The notes under the pieces: generated by a model | Databases searched by the model: none | Seen by the model: the letters and a program-made list of their open reading frames with translations, nothing else | Told to the model about the DNA's origin: nothing | Part shown: positions 47,957 to 57,662 of the stretch, in pieces | Numbering within the stretch: the stretch's first letter is position 1 | Layout: every line of letters starts with the position of its first letter | From: Rummeliibacillus sp963792445 | Lineage (GTDB): Bacteria; Bacillota; Bacilli; Bacillales_A; Planococcaceae | Reading direction: 5' to 3' | Length of the DNA stretch: 64,000 nucleotides | NCBI GenBank assembly: GCA_963792445.1 | Contig: CAWBWO010000008.1 | Location: forward strand, 70,123-134,122 | Translations under genes and position numbers: made by a program

Positions 47957-48544
47957 TTGAGGAATATATCTGACAAGCGTATAAAACGAACAAAATTGCT
48001 ATTTCATCAAACGCTCTTATCGCTATTACAAGAAAAGGATTTTGCATCCATCACCATTTCTGAAATTGTCCGAAAAGCGGATGTGAACCGAGGAACCTTC
48101 TATTTCCATTATGAACAAAAAGAAGATTTACTAGAGGAAATGGTTAAAACGACTTTAGCAGAAATGATTGCTGCTTATCGAAAGCCACATAAGTCATACC
48201 AACATATGATGATTACTGAAATTTCTACAGTTCCTTTATTTGAACATTTTCTTCAATATAAAGTGTTTTATAAAACCATGTTATCAAGCCGTGTTCCGAT
48301 TCATATACAAGATCGAATGATTGAGGTGATGGAATTGCAATATCAACGAGACGTTGAGTTTTATCTACCGCAATTTCGTGAAGGGCTGGATGAGCAGTTA
48401 TTTTGTTCGTATCGAGTGCATGGATTAATAGGGTTTATCGTGAGTTGGATAAAGAATGATTTCCATTACCCAGTGGAGTTTATGGCAGAACAGCTTGTGA
48501 AAATTGTTACACTGAATACGCAGAAAATCTATATTAAGAGATAA
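47957..48544 (+). CDS. TetR-family transcriptional regulator
   Basis: A 195-residue regulator. The N-terminal helix-turn-helix is typical (ISEIVRKADVNRGTFYFHYEQKEDLL, in two parts, about residues 30-56), and the C-terminal ligand domain resembles the TetR_C group with FYKTMLSS...FIVSWIKNDF. I use TTG 47957, which has GAGGATG at a good distance; a GTG at 47948 is closer than usual to that site. It is divergent from the acyl-CoA ligase operon and probably represses it until an acyl-CoA or related ligand appears, by analogy with FadR-type TetR proteins. Confidence 0.85.
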   Translation: MRNISDKRIKRTKLLFHQTLLSLLQEKDFASITISEIVRKADVNRGTFYFHYEQKEDLLEEMVKTTLAEMIAAYRKPHKSYQHMMITEISTVPLFEHFLQYKVFYKTMLSSRVPIHIQDRMIEVMELQYQRDVEFYLPQFREGLDEQLFCSYRVHGLIGFIVSWIKNDFHYPVEFMAEQLVKIVTLNTQKIYIKR

Positions 48545-48566
48545 ATAAATGTTGCATAAATAACAT

Positions 48567-48610
48567 AAAAAAACTGTGAAAGATTTTTTTCATTCTTCCA
48601 CAGCTTTTTT
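48567..48610. terminator. Bidirectional terminator between tetR and prfB
   Basis: AAAAAACTGTG-AAAGA pairs with TCTTC-CACAGCTTTTTT. It serves both convergent genes; the right edge is 6 bp from the prfB stop codon. Confidence 0.85.
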
Positions 48611-48615
48611 GTGTA

Positions 48616-49720
48616 TTAATTTAATTGTGAACGCAAGTACGCATTGATAAATTGGTCGATGTCGCCATCCATGACAGCATTAACATTACCAGTTTCTGTG
48701 TTGGTACGGTGGTCTTTTACCATTGAATATGGATGGAATACGTAGGAACGGATTTGGCTACTCCAGCCAATTTCCTTTTGTTCGCCTCTGATATCATCCA
48801 ATTGTGCTTGTTGTTCTTCTACTTTTAATTGATAAAGTTTTGCTTGTAACATAGCCATTGCTTTTTCACGGTTTTTAATTTGTGAACGTTCAGCTTGGCA
48901 CGCTACGACAACACCTGTTGGTAAATGGTGAAGACGGACAGCGGATTCTGTTTTGTTAATGTGCTGACCACCTGCACCTGTTGAACGGTACGTATCAACT
49001 TTCAAATCTTCCGGACGAATTTCAACAACGATTTCGTCCGTGAATTCTGGCATGACATCACAAGAAACGAAGGATGTATGACGACGACCAGCTGCATCGA
49101 AAGGAGAAATACGAACTAGACGATGAACGCCTTTTTCAGCTTTTAAGTAGCCATATGCATTATGACCTCTAATTGCTAGCGTTACAGATTTTAGTCCTGC
49201 TTCATCACCTGGTAAATAATCCAATGTCTCTACTTTGAAATCATGGTGTTCAGCCCAACGAGTATACATACGTAGTAGCATAGAGCCCCAGTCTTGAGAT
49301 TCTGTACCACCTGCACCTGGATGCAATTCTAAAATGGCATTGTTTTGATCGTATGGTTCGCTTAAAAGTAGTTGTAATTCAAATTCTGCTGTACGATTTG
49401 TGAATTCCTTCATTTCGTCGCCAAGTTCTTGTTGTAGTTCTTCATCGGGCTCTTCTTTTAATAACTCTAATGTCATTTCAAGATTTTCTTGTGTATCGAC
49501 TAGTGCATGGAATTCATTGACCATGTCTTTTAAGCCTTTTGATTCGTTGATGATTTTTTGGGCATTGTTTTGGTCATCCCAGAATGATGGTTCAAGCATC
49601 ATTTCATCTAATTCTTGTATACGAGCCTCTTTGTTTTCTAAGTCAAAGAGACCCCCTAAAGTCTGCTAATTTTTTAGCCGTATTATCTAACTCGTTTCGA
49701 ACATCTGATAATTCGATCAT
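48616..49720 (-). CDS. prfB: Peptide chain release factor 2 (RF2) with programmed +1 frameshift
   Basis: RF2 ends translation at UGA and UAA. The gene starts at ATG 49720 after GGAGGAATAG, reads 25 codons (ending ADFRGSL) to an in-frame UGA at 49643-49645, then shifts +1 into the long frame (DLENKEARIQELDEM...). The joined product has 367 residues, normal for RF2. The GGQ motif lies in GAGGQHINKTES and the stop-recognition SPF in RISPFDAAGRRH. This is the autoregulatory frameshift: low RF2 slows reading of UGA and promotes the shift. secA lies upstream, as in B. subtilis. Confidence 0.96.
49640..49656 (-). promoter_or_regulatory. prfB programmed frameshift site
   Basis: On the coding strand the site reads AGGGGG-TCT-CTT-TGA-C. 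The internal Shine-Dalgarno-like AGGGGG sits 3 bases before the CUU slippery codon and the UGA stop, the conserved architecture. This is a real recoding signal, unlike the other breaks in the window. Confidence 0.95.
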
Positions 49721-49835
49721 TTCTATTCCTCCAAAGTTGTTTCTTATAAACCCATAAAGGAGTTGCCCGAAGTGTTACTTTTGGACAGCCCCTTTGCTGG
49801 TGTTATTTTAGGTTTGAATCTATTGGTACCTGAGA

Positions 49836-52346
49836 TTAGACAGCACCGTGGCAGTTTTTGTATTTTTTGCCGCTACCGCATGGGCATAGGTCGTTACGGC
49901 CGATGTCTTGTTGTTTGCGAACTGGTTTGCGTTTTGAAGCTCCGTTTTCGTCTACTTTCGGATTGACTGCTTCGCCTTTTGCCACTTCTTCACGTTCTAG
50001 GTTGTTGCGGATTTCTGCTTTCATCGCATATTTTGCGACATCTGAGCGGATTGCATCGACCATTGCTTCGAACATTGCAAAACCTTCTGCTTGATATTCG
50101 CGAAGTGGATCTGTTTGAGCGTATGCACGTAGGTGGATACCTTGACGTAATTGATCCATTGCATCGATATGATCAATCCATTTAGAGTCAATTCCGCGAA
50201 GTAAGATAACTTTTTCAAACTCACGCATGCGTTCTGGAGAAAGTTCTTCTTCTTTGCTATCATATTCTTTCTTCACTTCAGTGCGAAGAAGTTCAATGAT
50301 ATCTTCAGGTGATTTACCATGAAGTTCTGCTTCGGTTACAACACCTTCTGGAAGTAAGTTAGCAGCGACGAAGCTTTCTAAACCTTTTAAGTTCCAGTCA
50401 TGTGCATTTTCTTCAGCTGTGTAAGAATGTACTGCATTGACTAATTCTTCATCGATCATTGATTCAACTAATTCACGCATGTTTTCAGTTTCTAATACTT
50501 CATAACGTTCTTTGTAGATAATTTCACGTTGTTGACGTAGAACATCATCATATTGCAATAAACGTTTACGAGCATCGAAGTTGTTTCCTTCAACACGTTT
50601 TTGTGCAGATTCTACAGCTTTTGATACCATTTTAGATTGGATTGGTTGCGTATCATCCATACCTAATTTCGTCATCATGTTTTTCATACTTTCAGAACCG
50701 AAACGTTTCATCAATTCATCTTCAAGAGAAAGATAGAATTGAGTAACACCAGGGTCCCCTTGACGTCCAGCACGACCACGTAATTGGTTATCGATACGGC
50801 GTGATTCATGACGTTCTGTACCAATTACAGCTAAACCGCCTAGTTCAAGCACACCTTCGCCTAGTTTAATATCGGTACCACGACCAGCCATGTTTGTAGC
50901 AATTGTAACAGCACCTTTTGTACCTGCTTCTGCTACGATTTCTGCTTCACGTTCATGGTTTTTAGCATTCAATACATTATGAGGAATGCCACGTTTAGAT
51001 AATAAATGTGAAATCAACTCAGAAGTTTCGATGGCTACTGTACCAACAAGCACCGGTTGACCTTTTTTATGGCGTTCTGCGATATCATTTGCAACAGCTT
51101 CAAATTTACCTTGCATGGATGCAAAGATTAAATCTGGACGGTCATCACGTGCAATCGGTTTGTTTGTAGGAATGACAACAACATACATATTGTAAATATT
51201 GCGGAATTCCTCTTCTTCTGTTTTGGCAGTACCTGTCATACCAGATAGTTTTTCGTACATACGGAAGTAGTTTTGGAATGTGATCGTTGCCATTGTCATT
51301 GATTCGTTTTGGATTTCCACGCCTTCTTTTGCTTCAATTGCTTGGTGAAGTCCATCAGAATAGCGACGACCTTGCATGATACGTCCTGTAAATGAATCGA
51401 CAATTAAAATTTCGCCATCTTGAACAACGTAATCTACATCCAAATGCATACTTGCATGTGCTTTAAGAGATTGGTTGATTGCGTGGTTTAGTCCAACATG
51501 TGTTAAATCAAACAAGTTATCAATATTGAAAGCTTTTTCTGCTTTTTCAATCCCTTGCTCAGTTAACGTAACACCTTTTGTTTCTACATCATAGTTGAAA
51601 TCTTCATCTTGTTTCAACGTACGTACAAAGGCATTTGATTGTTTGTAAAGAGCAGCTGATTTATTGGCTTGTCCTGAAATAATCAATGGAGTACGCGCTT
51701 CATCGATCAAAATAGAGTCAACTTCATCGATTACAGCATAGTAAAGGGGACGTTGAACACGTTCTTCTTTATAAAGAATCATATTATCACGTAAGTAGTC
51801 GAAACCTAATTCGTTGTTTGTACTATAAGTAATATCACATGCATATGCTTCACGTTTTTCATCTTTAGACATGCTATTTAAGTTCAAACCTACAGTTAAA
51901 CCTAAAAATTCATATAATGGACGCATTGTTTCAGCATCACGGCTAGATAAGTATTCGTTGACAGTTACAACGTGAACGCCCTTATGAGTAAGCGCATTTA
52001 AGTATACAGGAAGAGTAGATGTTAACGTTTTACCTTCCCCTGTTTTCATCTCAGCAATATTACCTTCATGTAGTGTGGCACCACCCATGATTTGCACTGG
52101 ATAAGGGAACATACCTAATACACGTTTGGCTGCTTCACGAACAACCGCAAAAGCTTCAGGACGAATTTTATCTAAGCTTTCTCCGTTTGAGTAACGTTGA
52201 TAAAATTCATCCGTTTTTGCTCGTAATTGCTCATCCGTAAGTTTTTCCATATCTTGAGCAAGCGCTTCAACAGCACTTGATACTTTTTCTAAATGTTTAA
52301 GTTCTTTTTTATTTGGATCAAAAATTTTATTTAATAAACTAGGCAT
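49836..52346 (-). CDS. secA: Preprotein translocase ATPase SecA
   Basis: SecA drives secretory proteins through SecYEG. The 836 residues contain Walker A MKTGEGKT (about 100-107), Walker B DEVDSILIDEARTPLIISG, the helicase motif MAGRGTDI and QLRGRAGRQGDPG, and the C-terminal zinc motif CPCGSGKKYKNCH that binds SecB or ribosomes. Length matches B. subtilis SecA (841). ATG 52346 follows AGGATG. prfB lies downstream as in B. subtilis. A weak hairpin without a U-run lies between them (49754-49796). Confidence 0.97.
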   Translation of the reverse strand: MPSLLNKIFDPNKKELKHLEKVSSAVEALAQDMEKLTDEQLRAKTDEFYQRYSNGESLDKIRPEAFAVVREAAKRVLGMFPYPVQIMGGATLHEGNIAEMKTGEGKTLTSTLPVYLNALTHKGVHVVTVNEYLSSRDAETMRPLYEFLGLTVGLNLNSMSKDEKREAYACDITYSTNNELGFDYLRDNMILYKEERVQRPLYYAVIDEVDSILIDEARTPLIISGQANKSAALYKQSNAFVRTLKQDEDFNYDVETKGVTLTEQGIEKAEKAFNIDNLFDLTHVGLNHAINQSLKAHASMHLDVDYVVQDGEILIVDSFTGRIMQGRRYSDGLHQAIEAKEGVEIQNESMTMATITFQNYFRMYEKLSGMTGTAKTEEEEFRNIYNMYVVVIPTNKPIARDDRPDLIFASMQGKFEAVANDIAERHKKGQPVLVGTVAIETSELISHLLSKRGIPHNVLNAKNHEREAEIVAEAGTKGAVTIATNMAGRGTDIKLGEGVLELGGLAVIGTERHESRRIDNQLRGRAGRQGDPGVTQFYLSLEDELMKRFGSESMKNMMTKLGMDDTQPIQSKMVSKAVESAQKRVEGNNFDARKRLLQYDDVLRQQREIIYKERYEVLETENMRELVESMIDEELVNAVHSYTAEENAHDWNLKGLESFVAANLLPEGVVTEAELHGKSPEDIIELLRTEVKKEYDSKEEELSPERMREFEKVILLRGIDSKWIDHIDAMDQLRQGIHLRAYAQTDPLREYQAEGFAMFEAMVDAIRSDVAKYAMKAEIRNNLEREEVAKGEAVNPKVDENGASKRKPVRKQQDIGRNDLCPCGSGKKYKNCHGAV

Positions 52347-52558
52347 TGATTTTCACATCCTATATAGTCTCAAGCTCCATTTTAACACTGTATATCAATT
52401 TAAAGCAAATGAACGATTAATATGAACCTATTATTTTTCTAATAATTACAAACAAATAATCAAGCTACTAAAAACATAAAATAAACATAAGACTTACTTT
52501 TGGGTATCGTAATTCTTTTAAAACTAAAATTAAATTCCTATTCAAGGAGGTTACATAA

Positions 52559-53473
52559 TTGAAAATACGTAGAATATTGAAATGGTGTATCGGCATAATC
52601 ATTTTTTTGGCTATTATAATAGGTGCTTTCGCATTTAAAGTCTATCATAATGCCGCTTCCACTTTTGAAGAAATGTATACACCATTAGAGCGTACATCAA
52701 CCAATCTACGTAATAAGCCTATTGCTTTAGGCGAAGAACAGCCATTTTCCATCTTACTCCTCGGCGTTGATGAACGGGGCCAAGATATTGGACGTTCCGA
52801 TACAATCATTGTTCTAACCGTGAATCCAAAAACGAAAAACACATTAATGGTTAGCATCCCCCGCGATACGTATGCAAACATCGTAGGGAAAAACAAAAAT
52901 GACAAAATCAACCACGCTTACGCTTTCGGCGGTATGGAAATGTCCATGAACTCAGTCGAAAAACTTTTGAACATCCCAATCGACTATGTAGCGAAAATTA
53001 ATATGGAAGGCTTTGAACAAATTATCGATACCATCGGTGGTGTAGAAATCCAAAATGAGACAGCGTTTAAGCAAGACAACCACTATTTTAAACAGGGCCC
53101 TATTACATTAGATGGAATTGCTGCACTAGATTATGTACGTATGCGAAAAGAAGATCCACAAGGCGATTTTGGAAGACAAAATCGTCAAAAGCTAGTCATT
53201 CAATCCATCATTGAAAAAGGAACAGCATTATCAACGATGATGAAATATCAAGACATTTTCAAAATTCTAGGCAGCAACATCTCAACCAATCTAACCTTTG
53301 ATCAATTAATTAATTTACAACAAAATTATCGGCAATCATTTAGCAATATTAAACAAATCCAGTTTGAAAAAGGAGAAAATAAAGTCGTCAACAACATTTG
53401 GTATTACATGATGGATCCAAAGGAATTAGCTCATGTTACGGTTACGTTGCGAAAACATTTAGGGCTATTATAA
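52559..53473 (+). CDS. LytR-CpsA-Psr (LCP) family cell-wall ligase
   Basis: A 304-residue type II membrane protein with an N-terminal transmembrane helix (about 8-28) and an outer LCP domain. LCP proteins attach teichoic acids or other glycopolymers to peptidoglycan. Motifs are SILLLGVDERG, RSDTIIVLTVNP, SIPRDTY (Asp and Arg that bind pyrophosphate), KINHAYAFGG and LDYVRMRK...GDFGRQNRQ. TagT, TagU or TagV type cannot be decided. Start is TTG 52559 after AAGGAGG. The dispersed element (copy B) begins right at its stop codon. Confidence 0.88.
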   Translation: MKIRRILKWCIGIIIFLAIIIGAFAFKVYHNAASTFEEMYTPLERTSTNLRNKPIALGEEQPFSILLLGVDERGQDIGRSDTIIVLTVNPKTKNTLMVSIPRDTYANIVGKNKNDKINHAYAFGGMEMSMNSVEKLLNIPIDYVAKINMEGFEQIIDTIGGVEIQNETAFKQDNHYFKQGPITLDGIAALDYVRMRKEDPQGDFGRQNRQKLVIQSIIEKGTALSTMMKYQDIFKILGSNISTNLTFDQLINLQQNYRQSFSNIKQIQFEKGENKVVNNIWYYMMDPKELAHVTVTLRKHLGLL

Positions 53474-53786
53474 AGTGAAACTTCAATCAGTGGGGGTTTT
53501 TCGACGTACAGGACGTACTAGTGCCAACGTTGCCACAGGACGTGGCGTTTTTAGTTGGCCCCACTGATTGTTAGTCCCGTTCTACTGTCGCTAAGATTGC
53601 AAGCATATACTTGCAATCAATCGACAGTACGAACCCGATTGGTTCAACTAAACCTCTGCTAACGCATCGGTAAGTTTCACTGTATCTCACCAATCGGGCG
53701 TTTACGGGCAGTTATCTCAACTGCTGCTTCTTTGAATTTTCTAAAGCCTTATAATTGAGTCTTACTGCCCGTTAATGCGGGATAAA
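53471..53786. repeat. Dispersed hairpin element, copy B (composite)
   Basis: It shares both ends with copy A (TAAAGTGAAACTTCAATC ... GCGGGATAAA) but is 316 bp long. The extra middle part has nested hairpins: GTGCCAACG...GTTGGC, a long stem CTGTCG...GATTGCAAG/CTTGCAATC...CGACAG, and CCGATTGGT/ACCAATCGG. At 53671-53682 it has an inverted copy of the AAGTGAAACTT start, suggesting one element inserted in or recombined with another. It has no open frame and lies just after the LCP gene. Confidence 0.78.
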
Positions 53787-53807
53787 CGCAACTACGCTTT
53801 CTGCCCC

Positions 53808-53840
53808 TAAAAAACCCAGTTGAGTAATCAACTGGGTTTT
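53808..53840 (-). terminator. Terminator after hpf
   Basis: AAAACCCAGTTGA pairs perfectly with TCAACTGGGTTTT around 4 nt; U-run on the minus strand; 33 bp beyond the hpf stop. Confidence 0.92.
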
Positions 53841-53873
53841 GATATAAGTAACTGATAAAAGTTACACATGAAC

Positions 53874-54434
53874 TTAGTTTGTTTCGATTAATCCGTACTT
53901 ACCATCTCTTCGTTTATAAACAATATTGGTAGCATCGGATTCTGCATCTGTGAAAATGAAGAAATCATGTCCAAGAAGGTTCATTTGAAGAATCGCTTCT
54001 TCTTGGTCCATTGGTTTTAATGAGAATTGTTTCGTACGAACTACGGATAAATCGTCATCAGCTTCCGCTACAGCTGTCGGCGAGTTTTCAGACTGAACAT
54101 TTGCGAAATAAAGACCAACGCCTTCACGATCACGGAATTTCCGGTTCACTTTTGTTTTATGTTTGCGAATTTGACGTTCTAATTTGGCAGTGATTAAGTC
54201 AATTGCAGCATACATATCACCATTACGTTCTTCTGCGCGTAATGTTAAGTTTTTCATAGGAATCGTTACTTCCACTTTCGTATTCTTATCATTGTAAACC
54301 TTTAAATTCACGTTAGCAGTTGCTGTTAGATCATTATTAAAATAACGTTCTAATTTTTGAATTTTCGTTTCAACATACTCGCGAATCGCTGGAGTTACCT
54401 CAATGTTTTCACCACGAATGTTAAATGTTAGCAT
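53874..54434 (-). CDS. hpf: Ribosome hibernation promoting factor, long form
   Basis: A 186-residue long-type HPF (YvyD). The N-terminal domain (about 1-95, MLTFNIRGENIEVTPAIREYVE) binds the 30S decoding region. The C-terminal domain (about 130-186, RTKQFSLKPMDQEEAILQMNLLGHDFFIF) dimerises and forms 100S ribosomes in stationary phase. ATG 54434 has AAGGAGG upstream. Its place between the flagellar block and secA matches B. subtilis yvyD, which is under SigB and SigH; I do not see a clear SigB promoter here. Confidence 0.95.
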   Translation of the reverse strand: MLTFNIRGENIEVTPAIREYVETKIQKLERYFNNDLTATANVNLKVYNDKNTKVEVTIPMKNLTLRAEERNGDMYAAIDLITAKLERQIRKHKTKVNRKFRDREGVGLYFANVQSENSPTAVAEADDDLSVVRTKQFSLKPMDQEEAILQMNLLGHDFFIFTDAESDATNIVYKRRDGKYGLIETN

Positions 54435-55166
54435 GTAAACTCCTCCTTTATTAAACCTTACTTACATATTCTACATTTTCCCCAAATAGTCCTTCTTAAA
54501 ACCTAAAAGTTTTTTATTTTTTTACGTTTTTTTGAACAATTAATGGCGCGAATTTTGTCTATTATTCTCTAAATCATAATCGAATTGTTATACTATGTGA
54601 GTTTAAATTATCATTTTTTTGATATTCATATGAAATTTCAATTTTCAATCCATTTTTGTTGTTAAAAATCATTAACTCTCTATTTAACAAACATCCTCTC
54701 TTACGAAAAATTAATTAGACAGAAGCCTATTTTTAAGTGTATGTAAAGATTTCTTAATCTAATAGTGAATTTGTAGAAGTTAATGTTTGAAGTTTAAATT
54801 ATTGTTAATTTTTAAGAAGATTGACGTGGTATAAATTAATGTCTTACCTTATGTTTTGACGCGAACAATTTAGAAGCAATTACGTAATAGTACTTCAAAT
54901 TACTTAGACGTAATAAATCCGCGACAGATAGCCATATCAATTAGAACAACTCACGCACAAGTAATCAGCTCAGACTCAAATGACATCCGCAAGTTAGAAA
55001 TGTCAGTAGATCTAAAATTGCAAGTTAACTTATCGATTTCGCAAGTATTATTATTTCACTCTGAAATCCTAATATAGAAAAATTTTTTATATACTCCTAG
55101 ATTATTCACGACAAAAACTGACAGTCATACTTCAACCCCTGTCGCGAAAAAGTTAACCTCATTAGT
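54435..55166. other. Long intergenic region, no gene recognised
   Basis: About 730 bp without a credible open frame on either strand. AT-rich, with scattered ACTTGC/GCAAGT words (GCAAGT at 54989, 55020 and 55041; GCACAAGT near 54953) that resemble the 21-bp repeat at 456-560 but are not regularly spaced. It should hold the hpf promoter near its left end. It may be a decayed remnant of a repeat or gene. Confidence 0.5.
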
Positions 55167-55211
55167 CAAAAAAGATTCCACCAATAACATGATGTCATTA
55201 GTGGAATCTTT
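55167..55211 (-). terminator. Terminator after the shorter surface protein
   Basis: AAAGATTCCAC-AAT-ACAT pairs with ATGT-ATT-GTGGAATCTTT with a few G-U pairs, followed by UUUUUU on the minus strand. It lies 14 bp beyond the inferred gene end, which supports that end. Confidence 0.88.
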
Positions 55212-55224
55212 ATAAATTTATTTC

Positions 55225-57429
55225 TTATAGACTGTTATACAAGCTAATCAATAGATCTGCGTTTTCTAGATAATTCGGGTCATATTTTTTAGACGACATA
55301 AGAATCATAGCTCCGTTTTGCAGATTTGAGTGTAATAAGCTTGGTTTTTACTAATCGCTGTGTCAATTTGTTTGTTAAGTGATACAGCAGTGCGGATTGC
55401 GGATTCGTCTTTTAAGTATTGTGTGACAACTGCTTGGTTGGCAGGTAATACTAAATTATTGAAGATATCTCTTTGAGTCTTGTTAATCTTTTGTAATCTT
55501 TAATGAAATTATAAATACTATTCGGCATCATTTGATTGTAAAGCTTCTAGTGTTTGTTAACATTTAAGGCTTTTGTGTAATCTGTATAGGTTCGTACAGC
55601 ACTTGAGTCGAGTAATGATTTATATTTAGGAAATTGCGTATTGACAATATTATAATAATTGTCTCCATCATTCCGCTCCCAATTTAGCAGTTCCGCTACA
55701 GCTGTGTTAAATCCGTTAATCGCTTCTGTTTCGTTTTTATAAGTCGCTTCGTATCCTTCTAGTTTGTATAAATTTGCATTTTAACAAAATCTTTTTGATC
55801 ATCATTTATTAGATTTGTATAAGCTGTTCTAACTGCAATGATTGTGCGCAAGAAGGATGAGCTTTCTGGTCTGATTGCATCGATTTGGCGAATAACTGAA
55901 TTCGCTTTTGCAATATTCGCTTCATCCACTAAAAACTTGTCCCCATTTAAGATTAAATCTCTCGTTGTAGAAGGTAGACGTTTATATGCATTGTTATAAG
56001 CAATTGTATTTGCTGCGTTTTTTACATTGCTCTTATATAGAGCTTCATACTGTAAGAAAACAGGATAAGCTGTTTCGTATTGTTGATATTTACTTAATGT
56101 AGATGAATCCACGAATTGTCTCTAGATTTGATGAGTTGATGTCATCATAAGCTAATTGAGCTAATGAGAAATATTGTTCTGCATTCGATAAGTTATCTGC
56201 ATCAAATGGGCCGTCCATTTGATTGACATAATCAGTGAATCGATTAATGGTATCTAATTGATTACTAATTGTTGCATTGTTTTTTTCAATATTTGTTAAA
56301 TCATCGATATCCCAAACATATTGTTTTTGAGTGAAGCTAGTGCTTCATATGCAGTTCTTGCAGCAGTAACAGTTTAATTGTAAGGCATACCGCTTTTTAG
56401 TTGTTCAATTTTTGTAACGACATTTGCAGCCCTTCTTAAATCGTTTGCTGTACCTTTGATGATATCTAAGTTCGTTAATGTATTGTTCACGAAAACAGAT
56501 AGATTATAGTTATTATCTATTCCTACACTAACACCGTTTAGTGAGTTAAATTTCGGTACTAAATTATTAGCATTTGTTGCATCGATTGTACCTGTTTTAG
56601 ATTCTAAAAGATATCTTGCATGGTCTTTGAAAATAAGGGAAAGTTCATCGAAGTTATTTAGATTTGGGTCTAAGTTCGTTTTAATTTCATCAAAAACTGG
56701 ATCAATTTGATTATACATTACTAATGTTGGATAAAATTTATCGAAATAAGTGCCAGAATCATTCGTTAATGCTGTTACATTTGCTTCTGTATCGTCATTA
56801 ACTTTAATTGGTCTTTGTAGTACTTTAATTGATTAGTTGTTGCAGAAGGGACTAAACGTTGTTGTGTTAATGTCATATTGTTGAATTGATTATCTAAACC
56901 TTTGATTGCAGTTGAAAAGTCATCAATGGTAGCTATTGCTAGCTTTTCGATTGATTAGATTTTCTACTTTTTGAGTATAGTCAGTTACAATGGCATCATT
57001 ATCAGCATCTGAGCAATTCGTATATGAAACATAATCTGTGCCGTATTTTATTCTCCAACTACCATCTAGTTGAGTTGGAATATTTTTAGCCCATTTGAAT
57101 AGTACTCTTTTTTTACCATCACTATATGTTTGTTTAATCAAGCCTGTTTGGTAAACGCTTTGAATCACCCAAGCTGAATCAGTTTTATATCTTACTGTTA
57201 TGGCTACTTTTTTCTTTGGGTTGTAATTCTTTCTGAACGTGATGAACACGCCTTCATTTGTAATATCTGAAATTTGATAAATGGTTTTGATGTCATCACT
57301 TAATACAGACATCTTGCCACATGTTGCACCTGTTGCTGTAGCTGCTGAAGCTTCAGTTGGAAGAAATGGAACTGCTTGGCTTAAGCATATGGTTGCAGCT
57401 ATAACTGGTACTATGAATTTCCTTTTCAT
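55225..57429 (-). pseudogene. Secreted helical-repeat surface protein, heavily frameshifted
   Basis: Reading across breaks gives about 730 residues. The intact start has a signal peptide (MKRKFIVPVIAATICLSQ..., cleavage after TEASA), then a beta-rich N-terminal domain with two cysteines (CGKMSVLS, YTNCSDAD; about 35-145). Helical repeats follow, such as VDEANIAKANSVIRQIDAIRP and YNNAYKRLPSTTRDLIL. These resemble the repeats of the next protein upstream. At least six indels break the frame; after them the reading continues to YDPNYLENADLLISLYNSL and a stop at 55225. No sortase signal or SLH domain. The density of breaks is several times that of other genes, so real decay is possible. ATG 57429 follows GGGAGG. 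Confidence 0.65.
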
Positions 57430-57619
57430 AAAAACCCTCCCATATATATGTACTTTTTACTTAAATATAATTATAACGCACTATAAAATAATAGTGAATA
57501 GTATTTAAAAAGAACTATTTCTTTTCGTATATATCAGTTTATACGACAATCATTGTTCCTCATAAATCCTTTCTATTCCTTATATCGGACAAGTATGGGT
57601 ATTTTTTACTGATTATCAT

Positions 57620-57658
57620 AAAAAAAGTAGTAGAACTTTTTAGTCCCTACTACTTTTT
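57620..57658 (-). terminator. Terminator after the large repeat protein
   Basis: AAAAAGTAGTAG pairs with CTACTACTTTTT around a 14-nt loop, with U's on the minus strand, 5 bp beyond the stop at 57663. Confidence 0.9.
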
Positions 57659-57662
57659 CCTA

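Noticed and set aside
49754..49796. Hairpin between secA and prfB as a terminator
   Set aside because: The stem is imperfect and no U-run follows; secA and prfB are usually cotranscribed, so I mention it only in the secA entry.
53471..53786. Copy B as an insertion sequence
   Set aside because: No transposase frame and far too short; nested hairpins fit a non-autonomous or RNA element better.
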